Assembly: GCA_964575455.1 (NCBI GenBank)
Contig: CAZNRX010000124.1
Coordinates: forward strand, 1 to 8,639
Direction: 5' to 3'
Origin: SKLM01 sp964575455
Lineage (GTDB): Bacteria > Chloroflexota > Anaerolineae > B4-G1
DNA length: 8,639 nucleotides
Shown: positions 1 to 6,276 of the stretch, piece by piece
Position numbering within the stretch: position 1 is the first letter of the stretch
Layout of the letters: each line of letters opens with the position of its first letter
Made by a program: the position numbers and the translations under genes
Notes under the pieces: model-generated
Database searches by the model: none
Told to the model about the DNA's origin: nothing
What the model saw: the letters and a program-made list of their open reading frames with translations, nothing else

Positions 1-78
1 CTTCTCTAGGATGGCCTCATTTTACCCTAAAAACTTATGGAATGCACGTCTAGGCATTTTGCGTCGCGAGCCTATCAT

Positions 79-103
79 GGAGCGCAGCAGGGGGCTGCGC
101 TCC
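79..103. repeat. perfect 10-bp-stem hairpin
   Basis: The arms ggagcgcagc (79-88) and gctgcgctcc (94-103) pair perfectly around a 5-nt loop. No run of T follows on either strand, so it is not a textbook intrinsic terminator. It could be a decayed mobile-element end, a palindromic repeat or a structured transcript end for the minus-strand genes. Confidence 0.6.
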
Positions 104-154
104 AAGTCGTGTGTCGGCCACGTAGTGTGCAGAGAAGGCCGTCCTCGAGACGAG

Positions 155-200
155 GGCTGAGAGCGGCTGCTCACTCAACAGCTTGTTCCTCTGGTCGGTG
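155..200 (+). repeat. possible degenerate copy of the 100-bp repeat core
   Basis: The 12-mer ggctgagagcgg (155-166) and the 10-mer ctggtcggtg (191-200) occur in the same order in each 100-bp core of the array (3289-3300 and 3317-3326 in the first core). The gap is 24 bp here and 16 bp there. The intervening sequence does not match well, so this is an eroded copy at best and could be coincidence. Confidence 0.3.
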
Positions 201-248
201 CGTGGAGCAGGCGGTAGGATGCTCGCTTTGGGACGTCTTCAACGGCGC

Positions 249-440
249 TCATCCACGGTCCTGTCCGTCCTTCCTCTGCCGTCGCCGGTTTCGCACCGCG
301 TTGATCGCGGCCCAGACGGCGGTGCTGGTCACCATGCCTACGGCCCAGTTGTCAAAAGCGACGCCCAGCAGCAGGCCCATCGCTATGGCAACGTTGGCGT
401 TACCCCAGCCACTCGGTTTCGCTTCTGGTTCTTGGTTCAT
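249..440 (-). CDS. small glycine/alanine-rich membrane protein, function unknown
   Basis: This is a 63-residue protein starting at ATG (438-440 complement) behind a very good Shine-Dalgarno sequence, AAGGAG, 7 nt upstream; that site is the main reason to believe it. A short polar N-terminus with the KPSGWGNANV stretch precedes a hydrophobic core (about residues 15-48, containing AMGLLLGVAFDNWAVGM). A basic tail, NRRRQRKDG, follows. The core is long enough for one or two short membrane passes, with the basic tail probably cytoplasmic. The Gly/Ala spacing resembles small glycine-zipper-like membrane proteins often annotated as hypothetical. It lies downstream of the ParB-like gene on the same strand, across a 135-bp gap holding a long inverted repeat. 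It could be read through from there; no promoter was found. I do not recognise a specific family. Confidence 0.7.
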   Translation of the reverse strand: MNQEPEAKPSGWGNANVAIAMGLLLGVAFDNWAVGMVTSTAVWAAINAVRNRRRQRKDGQDRG

Positions 441-476
441 GGCGTAGCTCCTTGGGTCGCACTCGCAGCTTCTTCT

Positions 477-569
477 ACACAGAGATTCACAAAGGAGGCA
501 CAGAGAGGCACGGAGAACGACCGAGAAAAACTCAGTGTATCTCTGTGTCTTCTCTGTGTGTCTCTGTGT
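477..569. repeat. CACAGAG-type imperfect inverted repeat
   Basis: A 30-nt left arm (477-506) and right arm (540-569) are reverse complements at 25 of 30 positions by hand comparison, with a 33-nt centre. The arms are built from acacagaga/tctctgtgt words, a composition I recall from dispersed repeats in several environmental bacterial phyla. The element fills the gap between the ParB-like stop codon and the small membrane-protein gene. On transcription it would form a long hairpin, so it might end or insulate the upstream minus-strand transcript. The word gaggcacggag at 505-515 also occurs in the repeats near 1806 and 3340. Confidence 0.8.
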
Positions 570-575
570 AACGCC

Positions 576-980
576 TTACGCGCTCCGCCTTGCCTCCAGG
601 TCCTGGTGCATCTCCCGGCACCGGTCGAGCCACAGCACCTCATACGCCTCTTCCGACACCACGCGGTCCTTCAGATCGGCGATGGTGGTGATCCCCTCCT
701 CGCGGCACCAGGCCACGCAGATCTCGTACGCCTCCCAGTCGAGCTCGTCCTGGTCCCAGAAGGCTCTGATTCTCGTGAGGCCGGACAGGTACGCGGCCAG
801 GGCCCGGGTGTGGCCATCGGTGAGCACCACTCGGCCCCCCAGCTCCTTCACCGGCACGGGCTCAAGGTCCTGGAGCGTGAGGGTGTCACGACGGTCCATG
901 ACCCGAGATAGCTTCTGGGCGCTGACGAACAGTTGGCTCGGCTGTAGCTCGTCCAGTCTCTTCAGGAACGTGCTGGTCAT
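576..980 (-). CDS. small stand-alone ParB-like (DGHTR) domain protein
   Basis: This is a 134-residue soluble protein. Residues 12-20 read LQPSQLFVS. Residues 40-66 contain EPVPVKELGGRVVLTDGHTR, with D55-G-H-T-R59 matching the ParB/sulfiredoxin-like 'DGHHR' nucleotide-binding turn after a 'V-K-x-L-x-G-x' strand. A highly acidic and aromatic segment follows (FWDQDELDWEAYEICVAWC, 74-92), then a helical tail ending DRCREMHQDLEARRSA. It lacks the helix-turn-helix and dimerisation domains of a chromosomal ParB, so partitioning is not implied. I recall short stand-alone proteins of this kind in Firmicutes and Chloroflexota, sometimes misnamed histone acetyltransferase. The ATG at 978-980 is forced by an in-frame stop 12 nt upstream; the Shine-Dalgarno sequence is weak. 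It starts 12 bp after the methyltransferase stop, suggesting co-transcription and perhaps translational coupling. Its substrate is unknown. Confidence 0.75.
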   Translation of the reverse strand: MTSTFLKRLDELQPSQLFVSAQKLSRVMDRRDTLTLQDLEPVPVKELGGRVVLTDGHTRALAAYLSGLTRIRAFWDQDELDWEAYEICVAWCREEGITTIADLKDRVVSEEAYEVLWLDRCREMHQDLEARRSA

Positions 981-992
981 TCGCTCAATGAC

Positions 993-1727
993 TCACAAGG
1001 TTCGGAAGTGGGCTCGGCGGCAGATGGCGACGAGCGCCTTCGACCCCAGGTAGCCCGTTCTGAACATCCGTCTCTTCAGCAGGTCGCCGACGCGGCGGTA
1101 CTGCTCGTACCTCGGCAGGTGGGCCCGCTTCTCGATCTCGCGGTCGATGAAGCGCGCCACGTTGTCGAGGTTGGTCGGGTCCCGGTAGTCCTCCCGCATC
1201 GGCGCGAGATCGAACGTCTCGCAGTGCTCAAACGCCATGGACGCCACCAGCTCCAGGATCTCCGCCCGCAGGAGCGTCTGGTAGTGGTGGATGCCCTCGG
1301 CCTGATCCATCACGGCGCGCAGGTGGTGGCAGATGATCTGGGTCCTCCTGGCGCCCGATTGCTGGTCGCGATATCCGGCCACCAGGAGGAAGGTTCCACC
1401 GGGCCTGAGCACGCGCTTGAGCTCGGCCAGCGCCGGCCGCCGCAGGGGAAGGGGGAGGTGGTGAAGCACGTGGGAGGCACAGACGGTGTCGAAGCGGCCG
1501 GATGCGAAGGGGAGGGGCGGCCCCTTGGCTTGAAGGTACTGGACGTCGGGGTTATGGAGGAGGTCTGGCGCCATCGCTCGCTCGGGCTGGGGTGTGTCCA
1601 CCGCGACGATGGTGTCGAAGCTCCGCGCGGCCTCCATGATGGCGCGCGCCGACGCGCCCGCGCCGGCCCCGAAGTCGAGGACGATTCCTGCCGCGTAGGT
1701 TTCCAGTCTGCCGCCGAAAGGGTTCAT
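993..1727 (-). CDS. class I SAM-dependent methyltransferase (type 11-like)
   Basis: This 244-residue protein has a recognisable Rossmann methyltransferase core. Motif I is VLDFGAGAG (16-24), the acidic end of strand 2 is VAVD (41-44), and the motif IV region is FDTVCASHVLHHLP (79-92). LKRVLRPGGTFLLV (103-116) is the typical post-motif strand. The HVLHHL and LRPGG signatures fit the UbiE/BioC-like 'Methyltransf_11' group; the substrate cannot be told. The C-terminal third (about 120-244) is helical and basic, ending KRRMFRTGYLGSKALVAICRR. Only 15 residues precede motif I, shorter than usual, yet an in-frame stop 15 nt upstream of the ATG rules out an extension. The Shine-Dalgarno sequence is poor. 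A palindrome cluster lies directly upstream, so the promoter and possibly the original 5' end may have been disturbed. The ParB-like gene follows 12 bp downstream. Confidence 0.85.
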   Translation of the reverse strand: MNPFGGRLETYAAGIVLDFGAGAGASARAIMEAARSFDTIVAVDTPQPERAMAPDLLHNPDVQYLQAKGPPLPFASGRFDTVCASHVLHHLPLPLRRPALAELKRVLRPGGTFLLVAGYRDQQSGARRTQIICHHLRAVMDQAEGIHHYQTLLRAEILELVASMAFEHCETFDLAPMREDYRDPTNLDNVARFIDREIEKRAHLPRYEQYRRVGDLLKRRMFRTGYLGSKALVAICRRAHFRTL

Positions 1728-1769
1728 GGGATTCGTCTCTCACCCGCTTGGCGCTACTCCGGTTCCCTC

Positions 1770-1879
1770 CGTAGCGTACTACGAGCGTGCTACTCGTCGT
1801 TCGTAGTGAGGCACGGAGCCGTGCGGAGTGCCGTGCCGGTGCGGCGCTACTTCGCTTCGCTGCGTAGCGCACTACGAAC
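1770..1879. repeat. palindrome cluster, cgtagcgYactacg family
   Basis: The 14-mer cgtagcgtactacg (1770-1783) and its variant cgtagcgcactacg (1863-1876) each form a 5-bp stem with a 4-nt loop. An 81-bp segment (1799-1879) is bounded by 10-bp perfect inverted ends, gttcgtagtg and cactacgaac. It contains the hairpin gcacgg-ag-ccgtgc (1811-1824) and a second stem gcgctac/gtagcgc (1844-1850, 1864-1870). The block lies between the divergent methyltransferase and transporter genes. A third 14-mer copy is at 5160-5173; 1806-1826 matches the 100-bp array cores with one or two mismatches. Confidence 0.8.
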
Positions 1880-1988
1880 ATAGGGGGATTGTACTTCAGG
1901 TTGGGCTTGAGGGCAAAGGTCGACGATCTCGCCAAACTCTGGTAACATACTCTCTTATCTGTTGACCAAGTCAGAAAAGGATGTGTGA

Positions 1989-3281
1989 ATGGAAGCGTGT
2001 ACAGAGCGGTCGTTCGTGCGCCGGTTCCCCTTCTACTACGGGTGGATCATCGCCGCCGTCGGCACCATCGGCCTCATCATGACCCAGCCGGGCCAGAGCC
2101 CGGTGCTGTCGATCTTCACCGACGCCTTCATCAAGGATCTCGGCATCAGCCGATCCCTCACCAGCACGCTCTTCACCGTGGGCACCGTGGTGGGGGGACT
2201 CAGCCTCTCGTTCTGGGGCCGGCGGATCGACCGCCACGGCCCCCGCAGGATGGTGGTGGTGATCACGGCGCTGCTGGGCGCTTCGTGTCTCTACATGGGC
2301 CTGGTCCAGAATGCCCTTATGCTGGGCGTGGGGTACGTGCTGCTGCGCATGCTGGGCGCCAGCGCTCTCATGCTCGTCTCGCGCAACGTGATCAACCAGT
2401 GGTGGGTCGACCGTCGCGGCACGATGATGGGGTTTTCTGGCTTGGTCTTCTCGCTGGTGGGGATGGGGATCTTCACCAACCTGGTCCACGCGCTGCTGCG
2501 GCGCTTCGAGTGGCGCACCACGTACGCTATCCTGGGCGCGATGGAGCTGCTGGTGATGCTTCCCCTGGGCTTGCTCCTCTTCCGGGACCGGCCGGAGGAC
2601 CACGGGCTCCATCCCGATGGTCGCCTTGACTCCCCGGAGGCCCGCGGCGACGAGGAGAGCGTTGAGGCTAGTTGGACCCGGGCGGAAGCGGTCCGGACAC
2701 CGGCCTTCTGGGCCGCGGCCGCTGGCTTTGCCGCTTCGTCGATGCTGGGCACTGGCCTCTATTTCCACGTCGTCAGTATCTTCGAATCGCGCGGCCTCTC
2801 TGCGGACGTCGCCGCTGCGATCTATCTGCCGATCTCGGTGACCTCGGCAGCGGTCCGCCTGCTGAGCGGCTACCTGGCCGATCGCGTCCCGGTCCGCTTC
2901 CTCCTGGCGGGCGGGCTGGTCGCTCTGTCTGGGGCGCTGGGTCTGGCGCGGGTGATTGATGGGCTGGCGCTGGCGGTGCTTTATGGGGTGATGATGGGGC
3001 TGAGCGGCGGCATGATGGGCACGGTGATCGGCGTCACCTGGGCTGACTACTATGGGCGGCGTCACCTGGGCAGCATCTCGGGGCTGGCGACGACCATCAG
3101 CCGCGTCAGCTCGGCCCTGGGTCCTCTTCCCCTGGCCGTGGCCTACGACTTATCGGGCAGCTACGACATCGCGCTCAAGATCGAGATGGTGGTCCCTCTG
3201 GCGCTGGCTGTGTTCGCTCTCTTTGTGAGGCCGCCGGGAGTGGCCGGGAGCCGGGGGTCGCCGGGAGTGGCCGGGAGCTGA
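1989..3281 (+). CDS. MFS transporter, oxalate/formate or monocarboxylate antiporter-like
   Basis: This is a 430-residue integral membrane protein with about 12 predicted helices, from YYGWIIAAVGTIGLIM (16-31) to VVPLALAVFALFV (401-413). Cytoplasmic loop 2-3 carries the MFS motif-A-like GRRIDRHGPRR (77-87), and a weaker copy, SGYLADRVPVR (293-303), starts the second half. A hydrophilic central loop (about 200-237) separates the six-helix halves. The opening FYYGW and the WADYYGRRHLGSISG stretch (351-365) suggest the OFA/MCT-like branch that moves small carboxylates, but the substrate is inferred only weakly. The start ATG is preceded by AAAAGGA with 7-nt spacing; an overlapping GTG four bases earlier is in another frame. 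No strong promoter was found. The last 16 residues (PPGVAGS repeats) are encoded by the 10-bp minisatellite, and the TGA lies in a repeat hairpin loop, so the natural C-terminus was probably overwritten. Confidence 0.85.
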   Translation: MEACTERSFVRRFPFYYGWIIAAVGTIGLIMTQPGQSPVLSIFTDAFIKDLGISRSLTSTLFTVGTVVGGLSLSFWGRRIDRHGPRRMVVVITALLGASCLYMGLVQNALMLGVGYVLLRMLGASALMLVSRNVINQWWVDRRGTMMGFSGLVFSLVGMGIFTNLVHALLRRFEWRTTYAILGAMELLVMLPLGLLLFRDRPEDHGLHPDGRLDSPEARGDEESVEASWTRAEAVRTPAFWAAAAGFAASSMLGTGLYFHVVSIFESRGLSADVAAAIYLPISVTSAAVRLLSGYLADRVPVRFLLAGGLVALSGALGLARVIDGLALAVLYGVMMGLSGGMMGTVIGVTWADYYGRRHLGSISGLATTISRVSSALGPLPLAVAYDLSGSYDIALKIEMVVPLALAVFALFVRPPGVAGSRGSPGVAGS

Positions 3282-3370
3282 ACCTCCCGGCTGAGAGCGG
3301 AACCCTGCTTCGCAGGCTGGTCGGTGTGGCCCGCTTTTGGTGAGGCACGGAGCTGTGCGGCGTGGTGTGG
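3271..3370 (+). repeat. 100-bp core, copy 1
   Basis: The core opens with a 7-bp-stem hairpin, ccgggag and ctcccgg around ctgaac. It continues with cctgc-ttc-gcagg (3304-3316) and ends with gtgaggcacggagctgtgcgg (3340-3360), a version of the module at 1806-1826, then cgtggtgtgg. Copy 1 has T at 3310, C at 3330 and G at 3357. The transporter's TGA (3279-3281) lies in the first hairpin loop. Confidence 0.9.
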
Positions 3371-3420
3371 CCGGGGGTCGTTGGGGGTCGCCGGGAGTGG
3401 CCGGGGCTCGCCGGGGTTCG
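3371..3420 (+). repeat. 10-bp minisatellite block 1 (5 units)
   Basis: Five decamers read ccgggggtcg, ttgggggtcg, ccgggagtgg, ccggggctcg, ccggggttcg. Each holds a run of at least three G and the connecting segments are 5-7 nt, so the plus strand fits the usual G-quadruplex pattern. Confidence 0.9.
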
Positions 3421-3520
3421 CCGGGAGCTGAACCTCCCGGCTGAGAGCGGAACCCTGCTCCGCAGGCTGGTCGGTGTGGCCCGCTTTTGGTGAGGCACGG
3501 AGCTGTACGGCGTGGTGTGG
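3421..3520 (+). repeat. 100-bp core, copy 2
   Basis: It is identical to copy 1 except C at 3460 (loop of the cctgc/gcagg hairpin, stem preserved) and A at 3507 (in the gtgaggcacgg module). Both hairpins are kept. Confidence 0.9.
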
Positions 3521-3580
3521 CCGGGGGTCGTTGGGGTTCGCCGGGAGTGGCCGGGGTTCGCCGGGGTTCGCCGGGGTTCG
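3521..3580 (+). repeat. 10-bp minisatellite block 2 (6 units)
   Basis: Six decamers read ccgggggtcg, ttggggttcg, ccgggagtgg and then three identical ccggggttcg units. The first three follow the order of block 1, and the extra identical ccggggttcg copy accounts for the 10-bp longer period, as expected from slippage or unequal exchange. Confidence 0.9.
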
Positions 3581-3680
3581 CCGGGAGCTGAACCTCCCGG
3601 CTGAGAGCGGAACCCTGCTTCGCAGGCTGGTCGGTGTGGTCCGCTTTTGGTGAGGCACGGAGCTGTACGGCGTGGTGTGG
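3581..3680 (+). repeat. 100-bp core, copy 3
   Basis: It differs from copy 1 by T at 3640 and A at 3667, and from copy 2 by T at 3620 and T at 3640. It is followed directly by the 12-nt stub rather than by minisatellite units, so it marks the right boundary of the array. Confidence 0.9.
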
Positions 3681-3701
3681 GCTGGTCGGTGTCGAATTTG
3701 C

Positions 3702-3730
3702 TTGACACTACGTGGGCCTTGCACTACCAT
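3702..3730 (+). promoter_or_regulatory. sigma-70-type promoter of the SEC-C gene
   Basis: A perfect TTGACA (3702-3707) is followed by a 17-bp spacer and TACCAT (3725-3730, four of six consensus bases). The expected transcription start near 3737 gives a leader of about 58 nt and rules out the upstream GTG at 3672 as the gene's start. The promoter begins 10 bp after the repeat array. Confidence 0.7.
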
Positions 3731-3794
3731 GACCTTGATCAGTGAGCCACATGCACGAAGGATAAGAGGATGTCGCGCGACTGATGGAGGCCAT

Positions 3795-5153
<1,359 letters not shown>

Positions 5154-5209
5154 TCGCTGCGTAGCGCACTACGAACGCGGAACAGCGGCTCCGCCAAGTG
5201 CCAGGCACC
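5154..5209. repeat. palindromic repeat fragments between convergent genes
   Basis: Positions 5154-5176 match 1857-1879 perfectly over 23 bp, including the 14-mer cgtagcgcactacg (5160-5173). Two more small hairpins follow: gcgga/tccgc (5177-5181, 5190-5194) and gtgcc-a-ggcac (5198-5208). The block fills the gap between the SEC-C stop and the opposing methyltransferase stop. It could act as a bidirectional transcript end, though no T-tract is present. Confidence 0.75.
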
Positions 5210-5224
5210 GTGGGCAGCCCGGGG

Positions 5225-5998
5225 TCACGAGGGCTTCCGACCGGCGTAGACCCCGTACCCCATGTCGCCCATGATGTCCTTGGGGATGGACTGCGTCACG
5301 TCCTTCAGAAAAGCGCGAGAGGCGCGGTCCTTGAAGACGGTCCTCACTGTCCTCAGCAGCACGCCGAGGAAGCCCCGGCAGCCGTACCGCTCGATGCGCC
5401 CCTTGCCCTCGCTGGGTAGGTCGACCGGATGGGCGTGCCCGGTGACGTCCTGGAGCCCCGCCTGCTCCAGCAGCTCGATCCAGCGCTCGGCCTGCAGTGC
5501 GTCGGCGTAGACGGTGCGCTTGTAGTAGGCCGCGGTCTCCGGCGCCGGGGGGCTGAGCCAGGTCATCTCGGTCATGCCCACATAGCCGCCCGGTCGGGTC
5601 GCCCGGGCATACTCCCGCATGGCGTCCAGCTTGTCCTCGAAGAAGACGTTGAGCGATTCCATGATGACGACGTCGAAGAGGCCATCCGCAAAGGGCAGCC
5701 TACGCGCGTCGGCGGCCGCGAACGCCACCCAGGCTTCCACGCCGCGGGCCCTGGCCCTCTCCCTCGACTGCCGCACCATGCTCTCCAACAGGTCGACGGC
5801 CACCACCCGACAGTCGAGCGCTTTCACCAGGTAGGGGGGCGTGGCTCCCACGCCGGTGCCGACATCGAGCACGTGGTCGCCGCTGCCGATGTGGCACAGG
5901 TCGACCAGCTGGCGGGTGGCCTCCATGCTCCCTATGTGCTTGGTGAGCCCCAGGTTGGCCAGGAACTCGAAGTAGTTTTGCGCGTCGTCCAGTGACAT
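5225..5998 (-). CDS. class I SAM-dependent methyltransferase (UbiE/type 11-like)
   Basis: This 257-residue protein has a complete methyltransferase fold. An N-terminal helical cap (QNYFEFLANLGLTKHIGSME, 7-26) precedes motif I VLDVGTGVGAT (43-53). Strand 2 follows as VVAVDL (65-70), a post-II acidic AADAR (95-99), and motif IV FDVVIMES (108-115). RPGGYVGMTEM (135-145) completes the core. It then has WLSPP, a helical region and a C-terminal segment ending MGYGVYAGRKPS. The cap between strands and the TEMTW segment may shape a small-molecule pocket; small-molecule or lipid methylation is more likely than nucleic acid, but the substrate is unknown. It is not closely similar by eye to the methyltransferase at 993-1727 outside the shared motifs. 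GAGAGGAGG lies 11 nt before the ATG, and a promoter is at 6029-6057. It converges with the SEC-C gene across a 71-bp repeat-filled gap. Confidence 0.87.
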   Translation of the reverse strand: MSLDDAQNYFEFLANLGLTKHIGSMEATRQLVDLCHIGSGDHVLDVGTGVGATPPYLVKALDCRVVAVDLLESMVRQSRERARARGVEAWVAFAAADARRLPFADGLFDVVIMESLNVFFEDKLDAMREYARATRPGGYVGMTEMTWLSPPAPETAAYYKRTVYADALQAERWIELLEQAGLQDVTGHAHPVDLPSEGKGRIERYGCRGFLGVLLRTVRTVFKDRASRAFLKDVTQSIPKDIMGDMGYGVYAGRKPS

Positions 5999-6028
5999 CG
6001 GGGTCTCAGCCTCCTCTCGTACGCCCTA

Positions 6029-6057
6029 CTTGTATACCAAGAGGGGCTATCTGTCAA
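6029..6057 (-). promoter_or_regulatory. promoter of the 5225-5998 methyltransferase
   Basis: On the minus strand, a perfect TTGACA (complement of 6052-6057) is followed after 17 bp by TACAAG (complement of 6029-6034, four of six). TATACA with a 15-bp spacer overlaps it as an alternative. The predicted start near 6022 leaves a leader of about 24 nt with the AGGAGG site inside it. Confidence 0.6.
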
Positions 6058-6065
6058 GCTGCCTT

Positions 6066-6141
6066 CCCCCTCCCTGCAGAGCCCCCTCCCTAACCCTCCC
6101 CCAGGGGGGGAGGGGACTCCTTCCCTGGGCCTCGCCCAGGG
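6066..6141. repeat. pyrimidine tract repeats and two GC hairpins
   Basis: The decamer ccccctccct occurs at 6066-6075 and 6082-6091. It is followed by a 9-bp perfect stem ccctccccc/gggggaggg (6094-6102, 6106-6114) with a 3-nt loop, and then an 8-bp perfect stem ccctgggc/gcccaggg (6123-6130, 6134-6141), also with a 3-nt loop. These sit between two divergent promoters, so termination of a neighbouring gene is not their obvious role. They resemble C/G-rich dispersed repeats or promoter insulators. Confidence 0.75.
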
Positions 6142-6159
6142 GGGCGCGGTGGTGACGAC

Positions 6160-6187
6160 TTGCGCTGTTGTAGGGCGGGGGTATACT
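6160..6187 (+). promoter_or_regulatory. possible promoter of the restriction-modification gene
   Basis: TATACT (6182-6187) matches the -10 consensus at five of six positions. The best upstream partner is TTGCGC (6160-6165) with a 16-bp spacer, which matches only three of six. The leader to the ATG at 6277 would be about 83 nt. Confidence 0.4.
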
Positions 6188-6276
6188 AGACGGGCAGGAC
6201 GCTTCGGGAGCTCGATGGGATAGAGGCTGCGGCCACGGCGGATGGATTGCCTCACCTTGTGTAAGGAGACAGCGGC

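Larger units (their letters stand above)
1..248. other. intergenic stretch with no convincing gene
   Basis: No reading frame here has both a plausible ribosome binding site and protein-like composition; the open frames on the plus strand run antisense into the genes to the right. The stretch holds a strong hairpin (79-103), a small stem cctcg/cgagg around 143-155, and two short words at 155-166 and 191-200 that recur in the repeat array at 3231-3692. It lies downstream of the minus-strand 63-residue gene, so it may contain that transcript's 3' end, but no T-tract terminator is visible. Confidence 0.5.
3231..3692 (+). repeat. composite tandem array: 100-bp cores plus 10-bp minisatellite
   Basis: Three 100-bp cores (3271-3370, 3421-3520, 3581-3680) each differ from the others at only two positions. 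They are separated by five (3371-3420) and six (3521-3580) copies of a 10-bp G-rich unit; further 10-bp-type copies precede core 1 (3231-3270). A 12-nt fragment of the core, gctggtcggtgt, recurs at 3681-3692 as a stub. The higher-order period is therefore 150 then 160 bp. The array begins inside the transporter's coding region and ends 10 bp before the promoter of the next gene. No convincing protein is encoded on either strand within it. Confidence 0.93.

Noticed and set aside
37..447. 136-residue plus-strand reading frame at the left end
   Set aside because: It is antisense to the small membrane-protein gene, which has an excellent Shine-Dalgarno sequence, and its own composition is not protein-like.
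1008..1883. 291-residue plus-strand reading frame
   Set aside because: It is antisense to the 993-1727 methyltransferase, which has clear motifs, and runs into the palindrome cluster.
1955..1990. TTGACC at 1962-1967 as the transporter's -35 box
   Set aside because: The expected -10 would fall on the start codon region and does not resemble TATAAT.
1971..3065. 364-residue minus-strand reading frame rich in His, Gln and Arg
   Set aside because: It is antisense to the MFS transporter and its composition is an artefact of transmembrane codons read in reverse.
3271..3290. Intrinsic terminator for the transporter gene
   Set aside because: The stem is only 7 bp, no T-run follows, and the same hairpin is repeated in the other two cores, so it is better explained as part of the repeat.
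3231..3692. CRISPR array
   Set aside because: The 100-bp repeats are too long, and the spacers are themselves a 10-bp repeat rather than unique sequence; no cas gene is present.
3672..3794. Upstream GTG start for the SEC-C protein
   Set aside because: It lies upstream of the predicted transcription start and inside the repeat array, and lacks a ribosome binding site. ATG 3795 has GGAGG and places the SEC-C motif at the N-terminus.
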